NCBI GenBank assembly: GCA_022567535.1
Contig: JADFGU010000001.1
Span: 8,681-44,783 of the forward strand
Length of the DNA: 36,103 bases
Reading direction: 5' to 3'
Origin: Planctomycetota bacterium
GTDB taxonomy: Bacteria; Planctomycetota; Phycisphaerae; Phycisphaerales; UBA1924
Part shown: piece after piece, positions 7,549 to 15,362 of the stretch
Position numbering within the stretch: the stretch's first letter is position 1
Layout of the letters: every line of letters starts with the position of its first letter
Translations under genes and position numbers: made by a program
The notes under the pieces: model-generated
What the model saw: only the letters and a program-made list of their open reading frames with translations
Told to the model about the DNA's origin: nothing
The model's database searches: none

Positions 7549-8271
7549 TTGGGCGATCAAAAACGCACCTTCACGTTCGCTGGCCAGGCAAGCCATCCAA
7601 AGAACGCATTAGCCCTGATCTATGATCTCGAAGGGTTCTCACGGTTCTTCAACCAGCCTGACGTTCAGAGCTATGTGCCCGTATTTCTAAACCATGTGAG
7701 CGAGGCTATGGGGGTTTGCCTTTTTGGCGGAAATGCCTACTGGCTGAGTCGCGGGAATGCAATCGGGTCTCTTTCCTTGCGCGTAGTCCATGAGAAGTTC
7801 ATGGGAGATGGAGCTCTGTACATCTTACTGCCGGCAGCAGGGGAGTCGGATTTCAAAACCGCCAATCTACAGGCTTTGTGCAACCGCTTGTGGAATCTGA
7901 AGCTGCAATTCGAACATGTTGTGAGAAAGGCCCTTGAACGCGTCCCAGTTTTAGAAGTACCACGGAGAATCCGGTTCGGAGTGTCGCGTGGTACGGTCTA
8001 CGAGCTCAAGAAGCCACACACGACGGCCCGCGAGTACATTGGTTTCTGCATAAACCAAGCAAGCAGACTTCAAAGCTATTGCCCAGACCTTGGCTTCATC
8101 GCGTCCGCGCGCCTGATGATCCCAGACTCTGAACTTAAGAAGCACGGGTACCGGAAGACTGTTGCTACTCAGATTAGAGGATTCCCGAACGAACTCGTGA
8201 TAGTTGACAGTGGTGAGTATGAATCCCTAACGGACGAGCTTCGGGACGACTTATTCAAAGAGCCTGAGTGA
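7549..8271 (+). CDS. Class III nucleotide-cyclase-like protein, stand-alone catalytic domain
   Basis: 240 residues from a TTG start with AAGGA (7538-7542) 6 bases upstream; no better ATG exists. The key class III positions can be placed: metal Asp26 in DLEGFS, Lys83 and metal Asp87 in EKFMGDG, and transition-state Asn169 and Arg173 in NQASR. The position that is normally Asp (adenylate) or Cys (guanylate) in the G-D-T-V-N signature reads G-F-C-I-N, so Phe166 replaces it. Either the nucleotide preference is unusual or the protein senses rather than cyclises. No signal peptide, membrane helix or regulatory domain is attached, so it should be cytosolic. G+C is about 50% in a sampled line, against about 63% in the core genes, and synonymous choice differs, suggesting transfer. 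Pycsar-type pyrimidine cyclases belong to this family, but no effector gene is adjacent. Confidence 0.75.
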   Translation: MGDQKRTFTFAGQASHPKNALALIYDLEGFSRFFNQPDVQSYVPVFLNHVSEAMGVCLFGGNAYWLSRGNAIGSLSLRVVHEKFMGDGALYILLPAAGESDFKTANLQALCNRLWNLKLQFEHVVRKALERVPVLEVPRRIRFGVSRGTVYELKKPHTTAREYIGFCINQASRLQSYCPDLGFIASARLMIPDSELKKHGYRKTVATQIRGFPNELVIVDSGEYESLTDELRDDLFKEPE

Positions 8272-8324
8272 ACCAACCAAGGCGCTATACCGGACGGCAA
8301 TTTCGCTACGCTCCTTGAGCTTGA

Positions 8325-8374
8325 ACGCTCCCGGCGCGCGTTGGTCTCGCTCACCGAGCTGTTCAGGTCGAGGA
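8325..8374 (+). repeat. Trailer repeat, copy C (after the cyclase gene)
   Basis: Matches 9027-9076 at about 39 of 50 positions, best in TCCCGGCG and in GGTCTCGCTC ... TCAGGTCGAGG. It lies 53 bases after the cyclase stop. Confidence 0.6.
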
Positions 8375-8388
8375 TCAGCTTGTCCGGG

Positions 8389-8451
8389 GAGGGAGGTTGT
8401 GATGCCGATCCGCGTACGATGCCGCGATGAGCATCGAGACGGAGCGCCATG
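8389..8451 (+). repeat. Leader repeat, copy B (promoter and start of the GNAT gene)
   Basis: Second copy of the 7361-7423 repeat. The -10-like TACGAT (8415-8420) would start a transcript near 8427, leaving a leader of about 22 bases with GGAG (8441-8444) before the GNAT ATG at 8449. Confidence 0.7.
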
Positions 8452-9018
8452 ACTCTCGAATCCGTCCATCTCGTCTTGACGCCGTATTCACCCACGCATC
8501 TGCTCGCGTTGATCGAGAGTCGGGAGCGTTTCGAAGGGTGCTTCGGGCTGCCGGCTGCGGAGGGCCTTCGGGAATTCCTCGTGTCTGATGAGATTTCGCC
8601 CGCCTGGCTGGCGCAGCTGCGCACGTCGGTGGCAGAAGACCCGTGGGTTCACGGCTTCGCGATCGTGCAGCGGGAAGAACGCCTGGTTGTCGGCAGCGTC
8701 GGGTTCAAGGGGCCGCCGGACGAGGACGGGGTGGTGGAGATCGCCTACAGCATCGTGCCGGCTTTCGAGGGGCGTGGGTACGCGACGGAAGCGGCAGAGA
8801 CATGCACGGCGTTCGCGTTCGACGACGGTCGGGTGCGATTCGTTCGGGCCCACACGCTCCCGACGCCGAACGCCTCGACGCGGGTTCTTCAGAAGTGCGG
8901 GTTCACGCGGATCGGCGAGGTCGAGGATCCCGAGGATGGCCTTGTGTGGCGGTGGGAGCGGCCAAGGAGTCGGACTGACCAGCCGAAACAGACGGATCAG
9001 GCCGTGGCCGGGCGCTGA
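8449..9018 (+). CDS. GNAT family N-acetyltransferase
   Basis: 189 residues. Shows the acetyl-CoA binding region of GNAT enzymes: GFAIVQREERLVVGSVGFKG (beta strands 2-4), EIAYSIVPAFEGRGYATEAA (motif A with the Q/RxxGxG/A loop as EGRGYA), and the late motif TLPTPNASTRVLQKCGFTRIGE, where the Asn and the RVLQKCGF helix are typical of the RimJ/RimL-like branch. Substrate cannot be told: such enzymes modify protein N-termini, amines or antibiotics. The start is the ATG at 8449 with GGAG 4 bases upstream; the upstream ATG at 8427 is out of frame. It is preceded and followed by the same repeats as the cyclase gene. Confidence 0.88.
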   Translation: MTLESVHLVLTPYSPTHLLALIESRERFEGCFGLPAAEGLREFLVSDEISPAWLAQLRTSVAEDPWVHGFAIVQREERLVVGSVGFKGPPDEDGVVEIAYSIVPAFEGRGYATEAAETCTAFAFDDGRVRFVRAHTLPTPNASTRVLQKCGFTRIGEVEDPEDGLVWRWERPRSRTDQPKQTDQAVAGR

Positions 9019-9026
9019 TCAGCAAC

Positions 9027-9076
9027 ACGTTCCCGGCGTTAGCAGGTCTCGCTCGCCGATCCGCTCAGGTCGAGGG
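9027..9076 (+). repeat. Trailer repeat, copy D (after the GNAT gene)
   Basis: Partner of 8325-8374. It begins 9 bases after the GNAT stop. The GGTCTCGCTC core and TCAGGTCGAGG core are kept, with five changes between them and at the end (27 of 32 identical over 9045-9076). Confidence 0.6.
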
Positions 9077-9157
9077 TCTCAGGTTCTTGCAGGTTGTCAG
9101 GGTCTCCGTCACTGCGTCGGTGGCTGCGCGTCACGGAGGGAGTATGAGGACCGCGGA

Positions 9158-9184
9158 CCCCCCGCTGCCGCGGGGGGCTCTGTT
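9158..9184 (-). repeat. Hairpin repeat module A, copy 3 (minus orientation)
   Basis: On the minus strand this reads AACAGAGCCCCCCGC, loop GGCA, GCGGGGGG. Compared with copies 1 and 2 the stem pair T-A has become C-G on both arms, a compensatory change, while the loop differs freely. The flanking GAGTGACAAACAGAG is also shared. Confidence 0.7.
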
Positions 9185-9267
9185 TGTCACTCCATCTCTC
9201 CGTTTTCTCCCCCACTTCGTCTCTTCGTCTCTCAGTCTCTCCGTCTCTTCCTCTTCTTCGTCTCTCG

Positions 9268-9355
9268 GTCGAGCGCAGACCCCCTCCGCCTCGCGGACTC
9301 GGCACCTCCCCCGCCCCATTTCCATTCGGCGACGGGGGAGGGAGCCACTTCGTCG
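9268..9355 (-). repeat. Dispersed repeat module B, minus-strand copy
   Basis: The reverse complement starts GCGACGAAGTGGCTCCCTC and ends GGGTCTGCGCTCGAC, matching 7205-7279 apart from an insertion between the two inner arms. In this copy module B precedes module A when read on its own strand, whereas A precedes B at 7153-7279. Confidence 0.75.
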
Positions 9356-9468
9356 CTTTGTCTTTTTGTCGCTTCGTCGCTTCGCGATCTTTGTGAGCTT
9401 CACGTTGAAATCCGGGCGGGGGAGAGCCCGCGCTCGCGCTTGGACCTCTTTGCTATGAGTGATACAAC

Positions 9469-9552
9469 GTCAGCTCGGAGAGCTGACCCACCTCAGAATG
9501 TCGGCTCGGAGAGCTGACCCACCTCAGAATGTCGGCTCGGAGATCCGACCTA
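9469..9552 (+). repeat. Tandem 31-bp repeat, 2.7 copies, each with a palindrome
   Basis: Units at 9469-9499, 9500-9530 and a partial one at 9531-9552. The first opens with GTCAGCTCGGAGAGCTGAC, an 8-bp stem with a GGA loop; the second has one G-T wobble; the third keeps a 5-bp stem because both arms changed (GTCGG/CCGAC). It ends 9 bases before the Nudix start, so it lies in the position of an operator or leader structure. Confidence 0.75.
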
Positions 9553-9561
9553 CGCTCACCT

Positions 9562-10128
9562 ATGTCTGATCTGCCGTACCGAATCGCGTGCCTGTGCGAC
9601 CTGCGCGATGCGCGTGGGCGGGTGCTGCTGATCCGGCGTGCGAAGAGCCCCAACCTCGGGCTGTGCTCGCCGATCGGGGGCAAGCTGGACATGGCTTCGG
9701 GCGAATCGCCGGCCCGGTGCGCCCAGCGCGAGATCCGCGAAGAGGCCGGCATCGACGTGGCCCTGGACGACCTGCACCTGCTGGGGCTGGTCGCCGAGCG
9801 TGCCTACGAGCAGGCCGGGCACTGGCTCATGTTCATCTACCGGGTGACGCGGCCGGTGGCGGTCGAGCCGATCGAGATCAGCGAGGGCAGGCTGGAGTGG
9901 CACGACCCGGGCGAGATCGACGCCCTGCCGCTGGCGGAGACCGATCGGCGGATCATCTGGCCGCTCATCCGCGCCAACGAGGCCGCGGGCCCGGCGGGAG
10001 GGCCGGGATTCTTCGCCGTGCACATCGACTGCCGGGGCGAGGCGATGTCGTGGCGTGTCGAGCAGTCGAGCGCGGCGTATGCACCCATGGGCGGGGACGG
10101 GCGGGAACTGACCGAAACAGGACCCTGA
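9562..10128 (+). CDS. Nudix hydrolase
   Basis: 188 residues from the ATG at 9562. An upstream in-frame ATG at 9529 lies within the tandem repeat and would add 11 residues; neither has a clear ribosome binding site. The Nudix box runs from Gly40 (GGKLDMASGESP) to REIREEAGI, with Arg56, Glu57, Glu60 and Glu61 in the catalytic places. The first spacer is two residues longer than the usual Gx5E. A sanitising or signalling nucleoside-diphosphate-X hydrolase is likely; the substrate is unknown. The C-terminal 45 residues after WPLIRANE are extra to the fold. Confidence 0.87.
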   Translation: MSDLPYRIACLCDLRDARGRVLLIRRAKSPNLGLCSPIGGKLDMASGESPARCAQREIREEAGIDVALDDLHLLGLVAERAYEQAGHWLMFIYRVTRPVAVEPIEISEGRLEWHDPGEIDALPLAETDRRIIWPLIRANEAAGPAGGPGFFAVHIDCRGEAMSWRVEQSSAAYAPMGGDGRELTETGP

Positions 10129-10197
10129 ACAATCCGTAAACAGATGAAGCTGCGGCGATTGCCGGCTGGCCGAGCGCCACCGGTGGAGGATCTATAC

Positions 10198-12039
10198 TTG
10201 TTCGTGCATGAATCGGCCATCAGCAGGACGCGGCACGCGAGTCGGGCCGCGGGGATCGTCAGCGGGGCGATGCTGCTCGGCTCCTCGCTGCCGGCCTGGC
10301 AGGGGACAGCGGTGCAGCCGCAGACGGGCGATCAGCCGACGGTCGTCGCCGCTGCCGCCCGGGCCGAGACCGTCGCGATCATCACGATCCGCGGCGTGAT
10401 CGACTCGATCACGCCCAAGGTGTTCAAGCGGCGCATCGAGCTGGCCGAGCGGCAGGGCGCCGACGCGATCGTGATCGAGCTGGACACGCCCGGCGGCGAG
10501 GTCGGGGCGGTCTTGGAGATCTGCAACATGCTCAAGGGCACCAGCGTGCCCAACACGGTCGCGTGGATCAACCGCGACGCGTACTCCGGCGGTGCCATCA
10601 TCGCGCTGGCGTGCAAGGAGATCGTGGTCAACGACCCGGCGACGCTCGGCGATGCGCTGGTCGTCCAGATGGACCCGATCCGCGGGATCAACGAATTGAG
10701 CGAGGCGGAGCGGCAGAAGTTCCTGGCACCACTGCTGGTCGAGGTGGTCGATTCGGCCCGACGGCACGGGTACGACGAGAAGCTCGTGCAGGGGATCGTG
10801 AGCCTGGGCGTCGAGTTGTGGATGATCCGCAACACGGACAATCCGCGGCGGGTGCTGTTCATCGACGCGGCTGAGTACGAACGGATCTATGAGCGCGAGC
10901 CGGACCGCAGCGCGACGCCGATGCTGGTGGCGGCGCCGCCGCTCATCGGTCAGCCGACCGCGCCGACGCCGCCTCCGGGCGATGCGCCACAGGAGAACGG
11001 CACCCCGACCGAGAGCGACCACACCGCGTTCGACCCCGCCTCGCCCGTGCTCGAGCCGCTGACCGACACCATCTCGAGCAATCTCGTCGTGGGATCGCGG
11101 CGGCCGACGGTCACGCCCGACAACCGGCACGAATGGGGCGAGCCGGTCTACTACGCCAGCGGCCGGGGGCTGGTCACGATGCGGGCGGGGCTGCTGCTGG
11201 ACGCGGGGTTGGCCACCGCCGTCATCAAGACCGACGCGGAACTCATGTCATACTTCGGCGCGTCGGCCATGGACCGTCTGGAGCCGACGCTCTCGGAGAA
11301 GGCGGCGATGCAGCTGGCGTTCCTGACCAACCCGGTCATCCGCGCGCTGTTGTTGATGGTCTTTCTGACGACGCTGATGATCGAGCTGCACGCGCCGGGG
11401 CTCGGTATTCCCGGGGCGATCGCGGCTGCGGCCCTCATCGCGTTCCTGGCCCCCTCGATGCTGGTCGGGCTGGCGTCGTGGTGGGAGGTGGTCGCGATCA
11501 TCTCGGGGATCATCCTGCTGGCGGTGGAGCTGCTGGTGCTGCCTGGGTTTGGCGTGTTCGGGATCGCCGGCGTGCTGCTGCTGCTGGGCGGGATCGTGTT
11601 CACGTTCTCCGACCCGTCCGCCGACGCCGAGCAGGCGTCGAGGCAGCTGACCAATGGGATCATGGCCACAGTGCTGGCGTTCGCGAGCTCGGGTGTGGCG
11701 ATCTTCTTCCTCTCCAGGCACCTCGGCTCGCTGCCGTTTTTCAACCGCCTGGTGCTGTCGCGCGCGGTGCAGGACGCCGGTGACAGCGGCGACGAGATGC
11801 TGGCGGCGATGGCGTTGCCGGCTGAGACCCCGATCCAGCCCGGGTCGATCGGGCGCACGACCACGCCGCTCAAGCCGGTCGGGCACGCGGTGTTCGGCGA
11901 CCGCGTGGTGGACGTGCGGTCGGATCTCGGCTACGTTGACGCGGGTGTGGCGGTCCGCGTTGTGAGCGCGGCGGAGTTTGATCGGCTCATCGTCGAGCCG
12001 ATCGGTGAGCAGTCCGCGACCGGAGAGACGCCAGCGTGA
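10198..12039 (+). CDS. Long NfeD protein: ClpP/SppA-class protease-like domain fused to membrane NfeD domain
   Basis: The chosen start is TTG 10198 with GGAGGA (10185-10190) 7 bases upstream; GTG 10204 and ATG 10144 are alternatives. A signal peptide follows ([21 protein letters not shown]). The crotonase/ClpP-like domain shows [20 protein letters not shown] and [10 protein letters not shown] with the candidate nucleophile Ser130. A Pro/Thr-rich insertion (about 10940-11090) comes next, then another protease-fold segment, four membrane helices (about 11330-11620 and 11660-11740) and a C-terminal OB-like NfeD domain. In the archaeal homologue the base is a Lys on the helix after the Ser; I cannot place a Lys there. 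It is the first gene of an operon with a short NfeD (4-base GTGA overlap) and FloA. The family is linked to quality control of membrane microdomains. Confidence 0.88.
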   Translation: MFVHESAISRTRHASRAAGIVSGAMLLGSSLPAWQGTAVQPQTGDQPTVVAAAARAETVAIITIRGVIDSITPKVFKRRIELAERQGADAIVIELDTPGGEVGAVLEICNMLKGTSVPNTVAWINRDAYSGGAIIALACKEIVVNDPATLGDALVVQMDPIRGINELSEAERQKFLAPLLVEVVDSARRHGYDEKLVQGIVSLGVELWMIRNTDNPRRVLFIDAAEYERIYEREPDRSATPMLVAAPPLIGQPTAPTPPPGDAPQENGTPTESDHTAFDPASPVLEPLTDTISSNLVVGSRRPTVTPDNRHEWGEPVYYASGRGLVTMRAGLLLDAGLATAVIKTDAELMSYFGASAMDRLEPTLSEKAAMQLAFLTNPVIRALLLMVFLTTLMIELHAPGLGIPGAIAAAALIAFLAPSMLVGLASWWEVVAIISGIILLAVELLVLPGFGVFGIAGVLLLLGGIVFTFSDPSADAEQASRQLTNGIMATVLAFASSGVAIFFLSRHLGSLPFFNRLVLSRAVQDAGDSGDEMLAAMALPAETPIQPGSIGRTTTPLKPVGHAVFGDRVVDVRSDLGYVDAGVAVRVVSAAEFDRLIVEPIGEQSATGETPA

Positions 12040-12530
12040 ACAGCGAGTCGTACCTGCCCTGGGGGATCGTGCTGATCGGCACGTCGATCGTCCTGATCTT
12101 CGTGGAGGTGTTCGTCCCATCGGGCGGGCTGATCGCGGTATCGGCGGCGATCGCGGCCTGCACGGGCATCATCTTCCTGTTCATCCACGATCAGATGTGG
12201 GGGTTCATCGGGCTCGGGGCGACGCTGGTGCTCGGGCCGATGGCCCTGACGCTCGCGTTCAAGGCCTTCCCGCACACGCCGATCGGCCGACGGCTGATCC
12301 TGGGCACGAAGAATTCGGATCCGGAGCAGGTGGCGGAGCGGCACGACGAGCTGCTGGCGCTGCTGGACGCCGAGGGAGAGGCCATCACGGATCTTCGCCC
12401 CGTGGGCGTGGTGCGGATCGATGGAAAGCGGCACGACGCGCTGGCCGAGGGGCCGATGATCGAGGCTGGCTCGCGGGTCCGCGTGGTCGTGGTCGAGGCG
12501 AATCAGATAAAGGTGCGGAAGATCGGGTAG
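12036..12530 (+). CDS. Short NfeD-domain membrane protein
   Basis: 164 residues from GTG 12036, overlapping the previous stop (GTGA), with GGAGAG just upstream. Two or three membrane helices come first ([20 protein letters not shown], then [20 protein letters not shown] and [20 protein letters not shown]). A cytosolic NfeD OB-fold of about 60 residues follows, with [36 protein letters not shown]. The NfeD OB domain is thought to bind stomatin/flotillin partners, and the flotillin-like gene floA follows. It is a companion to the long NfeD, not a duplicate of its protease part. Confidence 0.9.
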   Translation: MNSESYLPWGIVLIGTSIVLIFVEVFVPSGGLIAVSAAIAACTGIIFLFIHDQMWGFIGLGATLVLGPMALTLAFKAFPHTPIGRRLILGTKNSDPEQVAERHDELLALLDAEGEAITDLRPVGVVRIDGKRHDALAEGPMIEAGSRVRVVVVEANQIKVRKIG

Positions 12531-12533
12531 CAG

Positions 12534-12563
12534 CCGACGGGCCTCGCCAAACCTCCGTATACT
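12534..12563 (+). promoter_or_regulatory. Candidate internal promoter for floA
   Basis: TATACT at 12558-12563, with a weak CCGACG (12534-12539) 18 bases upstream. The floA start is 59 bases downstream of the -10. It would allow floA to be made apart from the nfeD genes. Confidence 0.4.
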
Positions 12564-12622
12564 CTGGTGGTTCAGGCCCCGCGCGGCCTGACGCACAAGG
12601 AAGCCCTCAGGGGAGTCAGAAC

Positions 12623-13639
12623 ATGCAAGGGTACGCTTGGGCGATTATCGCCGTCGTCTTCATCTTCGTCGTTTTCTTTCTCATCATCGCCGGTCAATTC
12701 ATCAGCCTGTGGGTGCAGGCGTGGCTGAGCGGCGCGTACGTGGGGTTCACGCAGTTGATCGGGATGCGCCTGCGCAAGGTGGACATCCGCACGATCGTCA
12801 TCAGCCGAATCCGCGCGGTCAAGGCGGGGATCGAGATCTCGGCGGACCAGCTCGAATCGCACTTCCTGGCGGGCGGGCGCGTGCCCAACGTGGTCAGCGC
12901 CATGATCGCGGCCCAGAACGCCGGCATCGAGCTGCCCTGGAACGTCTCGACCGCCATCGACCTGGCCGGTCGCGACATCCTCGAGGCCGTGAATACTTCG
13001 GTGAACCCCAAGGTCATCGACTGTCCGACCGCCGGCGGGCCTCGCCTGACCATCGACGCCGTCGCCCAGGACGGGATTCAGCTCAAGGCCAAGGCCCGCG
13101 TCACGGTGCGCACGAATCTCGGGCGACTGATCGGCGGTGCGACGGAAGAGACCATCATCGCGCGCGTAGGCGAGGGGATCGTGACGACGATCGGTTCGGC
13201 CAAGACGCACAAGGCGGTGCTCGAGAATCCCGACAACATCTCGAAGGTGGTGATGGGCAAGGGGCTGGACGCGGGTACGGCGTTCGAGATCCTGTCGATC
13301 GACATCGCGGACATCGATGTTGGGGAGAACATCGGGGCCAAGCTTCAGGCGGACCAGGCCGAGGCGGACAAGCGCCGCTTCCAGGCCGAGGCCGAGAAAC
13401 GCCGCGCCATGGCCGTCGCCGAGGAGCAGGAGTTCAAGGCCCAGGAGCAGAAGAACCAGGCCCTGGTGGTGCTGGCCGAGGCGGAGGTTCCAAAGGCCAT
13501 GGCCGAGGCCTTCCGCTCCGGAAACATGGGCATCATGGACTACTACCGCATGAAGAACATCCAGTCGGACACGCACATGCGATCGGCGATCGCGGGCGAG
13601 GACGCTGGGCCGCAAGCACCAACGACCTCACCCCTCTGA
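12623..13639 (+). CDS. floA: Flotillin-like protein FloA
   Basis: 338 residues from ATG 12623, with GGGGAG 7 bases before it; the longer open frame upstream overlaps nfeD and is not real. One N-terminal membrane hairpin/helix ([21 protein letters not shown]) is followed by the FloA-type SPFH-like domain ([59 protein letters not shown]). Then comes the Ala/Glu-rich coiled region rich in [17 protein letters not shown]. Length matches the family. FloA oligomerises on the inner face of the membrane and organises functional microdomains. The nfeD-nfeD-floA order is the classic arrangement of this family. Confidence 0.95.
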   Translation: MQGYAWAIIAVVFIFVVFFLIIAGQFISLWVQAWLSGAYVGFTQLIGMRLRKVDIRTIVISRIRAVKAGIEISADQLESHFLAGGRVPNVVSAMIAAQNAGIELPWNVSTAIDLAGRDILEAVNTSVNPKVIDCPTAGGPRLTIDAVAQDGIQLKAKARVTVRTNLGRLIGGATEETIIARVGEGIVTTIGSAKTHKAVLENPDNISKVVMGKGLDAGTAFEILSIDIADIDVGENIGAKLQADQAEADKRRFQAEAEKRRAMAVAEEQEFKAQEQKNQALVVLAEAEVPKAMAEAFRSGNMGIMDYYRMKNIQSDTHMRSAIAGEDAGPQAPTTSPL

Positions 13640-13655
13640 GCCTCAGTCGATCCAG

Positions 13656-14300
13656 TTAGTCCTCGACCACGCCGTCACGCATCTGGATAAAGCCCCGGCT
13701 GTCGCGCTGAGTGCTGCTGTCGGCGTCGCTGGATTCCGCCCCGGCCGCGGACCGCAGCAGACGCGCCACCCGCGCCGTCCGGTACGTCTCGCTGGTCCAG
13801 ATGCCGAACTCGACGTGCGAGCCAGCCGCCTCGATGCGCACGCTCGCGGCCGCATCCTGCGCGGAGGGTGCAGCGGTCAACGCGGTGTTGCGGCGCAGGT
13901 CGATCCGCCCCGGTGGCGATTCGCGCTCGGGCGCACGTTCCAGACCCGCGGGAGGTTGGCCAAGGTAGAAGATCGTGCCGGCCGGGATCTCGATCAGCGT
14001 CCCCTCGTCGGTCTGAACGTAGCTGGACCGCGGGAACACAGCTGTGATCGCCCCGCTGGACCGCATGAACACCTCGCGCTCGCCCAGGAACGGATCCGAC
14101 CACAGCCCCTGCCAGACCTGGTCGAACCCGAGCGGCTCGCGCAGATCAACCCATGGGACACGCAGGCTCACCGCGGCCGGCTCGACGTCCTCGACCCCCT
14201 GCTCGACGAGCCGAAACCCCTGCCTCTGCGCCCCAGCGACCGGCACCGCCGCCAGCATGGCCACGCACGCGAGAATCAGAATGCCCGGTTGAGGTCTCAT
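13656..14300 (-). CDS. Secreted protein of unknown function
   Basis: 214 residues from ATG 14300 (a GAAGAG sequence lies upstream; an ATG five codons earlier lacks one). A signal peptide is clear (MRPQPGILILACVAMLAAV, cleavage near AGAQ). The body has PWVDLREPLGFDQVWQG and FMRSSGAITAVFPRSSYVQT, then TDEGTLIEIPAGTIFYLGQ. The last reads like a small beta sandwich, but I do not recognise the family. The C-terminal third is Ala/Ser/Arg-rich and probably disordered. It ends 16 bases from floA, to which it is convergent. The TonB-like gene upstream on the same strand may be co-transcribed, although a 179-base gap with a hairpin separates them. Confidence 0.75.
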   Translation of the reverse strand: MRPQPGILILACVAMLAAVPVAGAQRQGFRLVEQGVEDVEPAAVSLRVPWVDLREPLGFDQVWQGLWSDPFLGEREVFMRSSGAITAVFPRSSYVQTDEGTLIEIPAGTIFYLGQPPAGLERAPERESPPGRIDLRRNTALTAAPSAQDAAASVRIEAAGSHVEFGIWTSETYRTARVARLLRSAAGAESSDADSSTQRDSRGFIQMRDGVVED

Positions 14301-14367
14301 CGTCAGCTCTTCCATCGGCCGATTCTAGTGCGGTTTCAATTCACGCACCACGTTCGCAGTGGAACAG

Positions 14368-14405
14368 ACGCCGAGTCTGATGACGAGCCCTTCGCGCGAG
14401 CGAAG
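14368..14405. repeat. Dispersed ACGCCGAGTCTGA copy next to a GCGA-loop hairpin
   Basis: ACGCCGAGTCTGA at 14368-14380 recurs at 17463, 17483, and inverted at 17558 and 19684, always between genes. Directly after it CTTCGC, GCGA, GCGAAG (14390-14405) makes a 6-bp hairpin with the same tetraloop as module A. Confidence 0.55.
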
Positions 14406-14479
14406 AGTGTTGCGTGTCCGGCGCCGAACACTCCGTGCTCGCGCCCGGGGCTCGTTCGCCCCGGACGCCGAGCCCAATA

Positions 14480-15346
14480 TCATCGCAGGTGGACGCGGAT
14501 GCGCACGGTCAGGACCGCGTCGGGGTCGTCTTGCGGCAGTGCTTCGAGGCGTTCGCCCCTGGCCCGCCAGGCGTAGATCGCGTCCAGCAATGGGCCATCC
14601 ACCGACTCGAAGCCCGAGCCGAGACCCTCGAACACCGCCGACCTGACCCGGCCGTCACGGGCGAATTCCACTATGACCACTGGGTTTCCGGGCGAGGCGG
14701 TGATCCGTGTGCTCAGGGCCCAACGGGGCCTGACGGTCGTGATATCCAGCCCCTCGCCGGCGGCGACGCGCCCGTTGCGGTACTCGAGCGGTTCGTCCTT
14801 GGCGCTGGCGTCGGCCTCCTTGGGCGACTCGATCGCGGGTGTGACGGGCGGAGCCTGCGCGACGACCGGTTCGGCGGGCTCCGACTCGGCAGCCTGAGCC
14901 TGCAAGGCCCCGGCGGCGGCCTGGAGAATCGCGATCAGGGCCTCCCGACGCGGCTCGTACCACCGATCCAGAGCAGGCCCGGCCCGGGCAGCCAGCTCGT
15001 TGAGAAGCCGGGCAACAGCCTCGCTCCGGGCGGCGGCCGGGTCCGCGACGAGTGCGGCCGGGGGGAGCGGCGACAGGGCCGACTGCTCGACCTCCCGATC
15101 GGGCGCCAGGTGCTCGCTTGGGTCGATGAACCCAAGCCAGGCAATCGTCCGATGCGGCGATCGCTCGATCCCGAGCCGAATCGTTGATTGGTTAATGGTC
15201 GGGTCTGCGGCGAGGGCATCGGACCCGGGCGTCGTGGGCGAGAGCCACGTCATGGCTGCCCCGGCGTGCAGAAGCAGGCTCGCCACCAGGCCCACGCCCA
15301 GTCGCACCGTCCCCGCCCCTTCTGCTGTCCGGCGTGCTCGACCCAT
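14480..15346 (-). CDS. TonB-like periplasmic energy-transducing protein
   Basis: 288 residues from ATG 15346 with a GGCGGA sequence upstream. A basic N-terminus and one membrane helix (VRLGVGLVASLLLHAGAAM, with the LLLHA start common to TonB proteins) are followed by a long Ala/Pro/Glu-rich stretch (EPAEPVVAQAPPVTPAIESP), as expected for a periplasm-spanning linker. The C-terminal ~90 residues contain VVIVEFARDGRVRSAVFEGL and a final beta strand (AVLTVRIRVHL), resembling the TonB C-terminal domain. An ExbD gene lies nearby on the same strand (16982-17434), which supports the call, but ExbB is not in the window. It is divergent from the thioredoxin gene. Confidence 0.6.
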   Translation of the reverse strand: MGRARRTAEGAGTVRLGVGLVASLLLHAGAAMTWLSPTTPGSDALAADPTINQSTIRLGIERSPHRTIAWLGFIDPSEHLAPDREVEQSALSPLPPAALVADPAAARSEAVARLLNELAARAGPALDRWYEPRREALIAILQAAAGALQAQAAESEPAEPVVAQAPPVTPAIESPKEADASAKDEPLEYRNGRVAAGEGLDITTVRPRWALSTRITASPGNPVVIVEFARDGRVRSAVFEGLGSGFESVDGPLLDAIYAWRARGERLEALPQDDPDAVLTVRIRVHLR

Positions 15347-15362
15347 GAAAATCCGCCAATGA

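Larger units (their letters stand above)
9019..9561. other. Repeat-filled intergenic region between GNAT and Nudix genes
   Basis: No gene seen. It holds trailer repeat D (9027-9076), hairpin module A in minus orientation (9158-9177), a pyrimidine-rich low-complexity run of TCTC/TCTTC units (about 9188-9265), module B in minus orientation (9268-9355), a further GTCGCTT-rich run, and a tandem array of palindromes (9469-9552). Confidence 0.65.

Noticed and set aside
7549-9018. Complete Pycsar defence operon
   Set aside because: Only a cyclase-like gene is seen; the neighbour is a GNAT enzyme and there is no TIR or transmembrane effector.
7361-9076. Integron attC sites
   Set aside because: The repeats lack paired GTTRRRY/RYYYAAC core sites, and no integron integrase is present, so I call the layout only cassette-like.
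9469-9552. CRISPR array
   Set aside because: The 31-bp units abut with no unique spacers, there are fewer than three full units, and no cas gene is near.
10193-10198. TATACT as a -10 promoter element for the nfeD gene
   Set aside because: No -35 at proper spacing, and it overlaps the likely TTG start and its ribosome binding site; the resemblance is probably chance.
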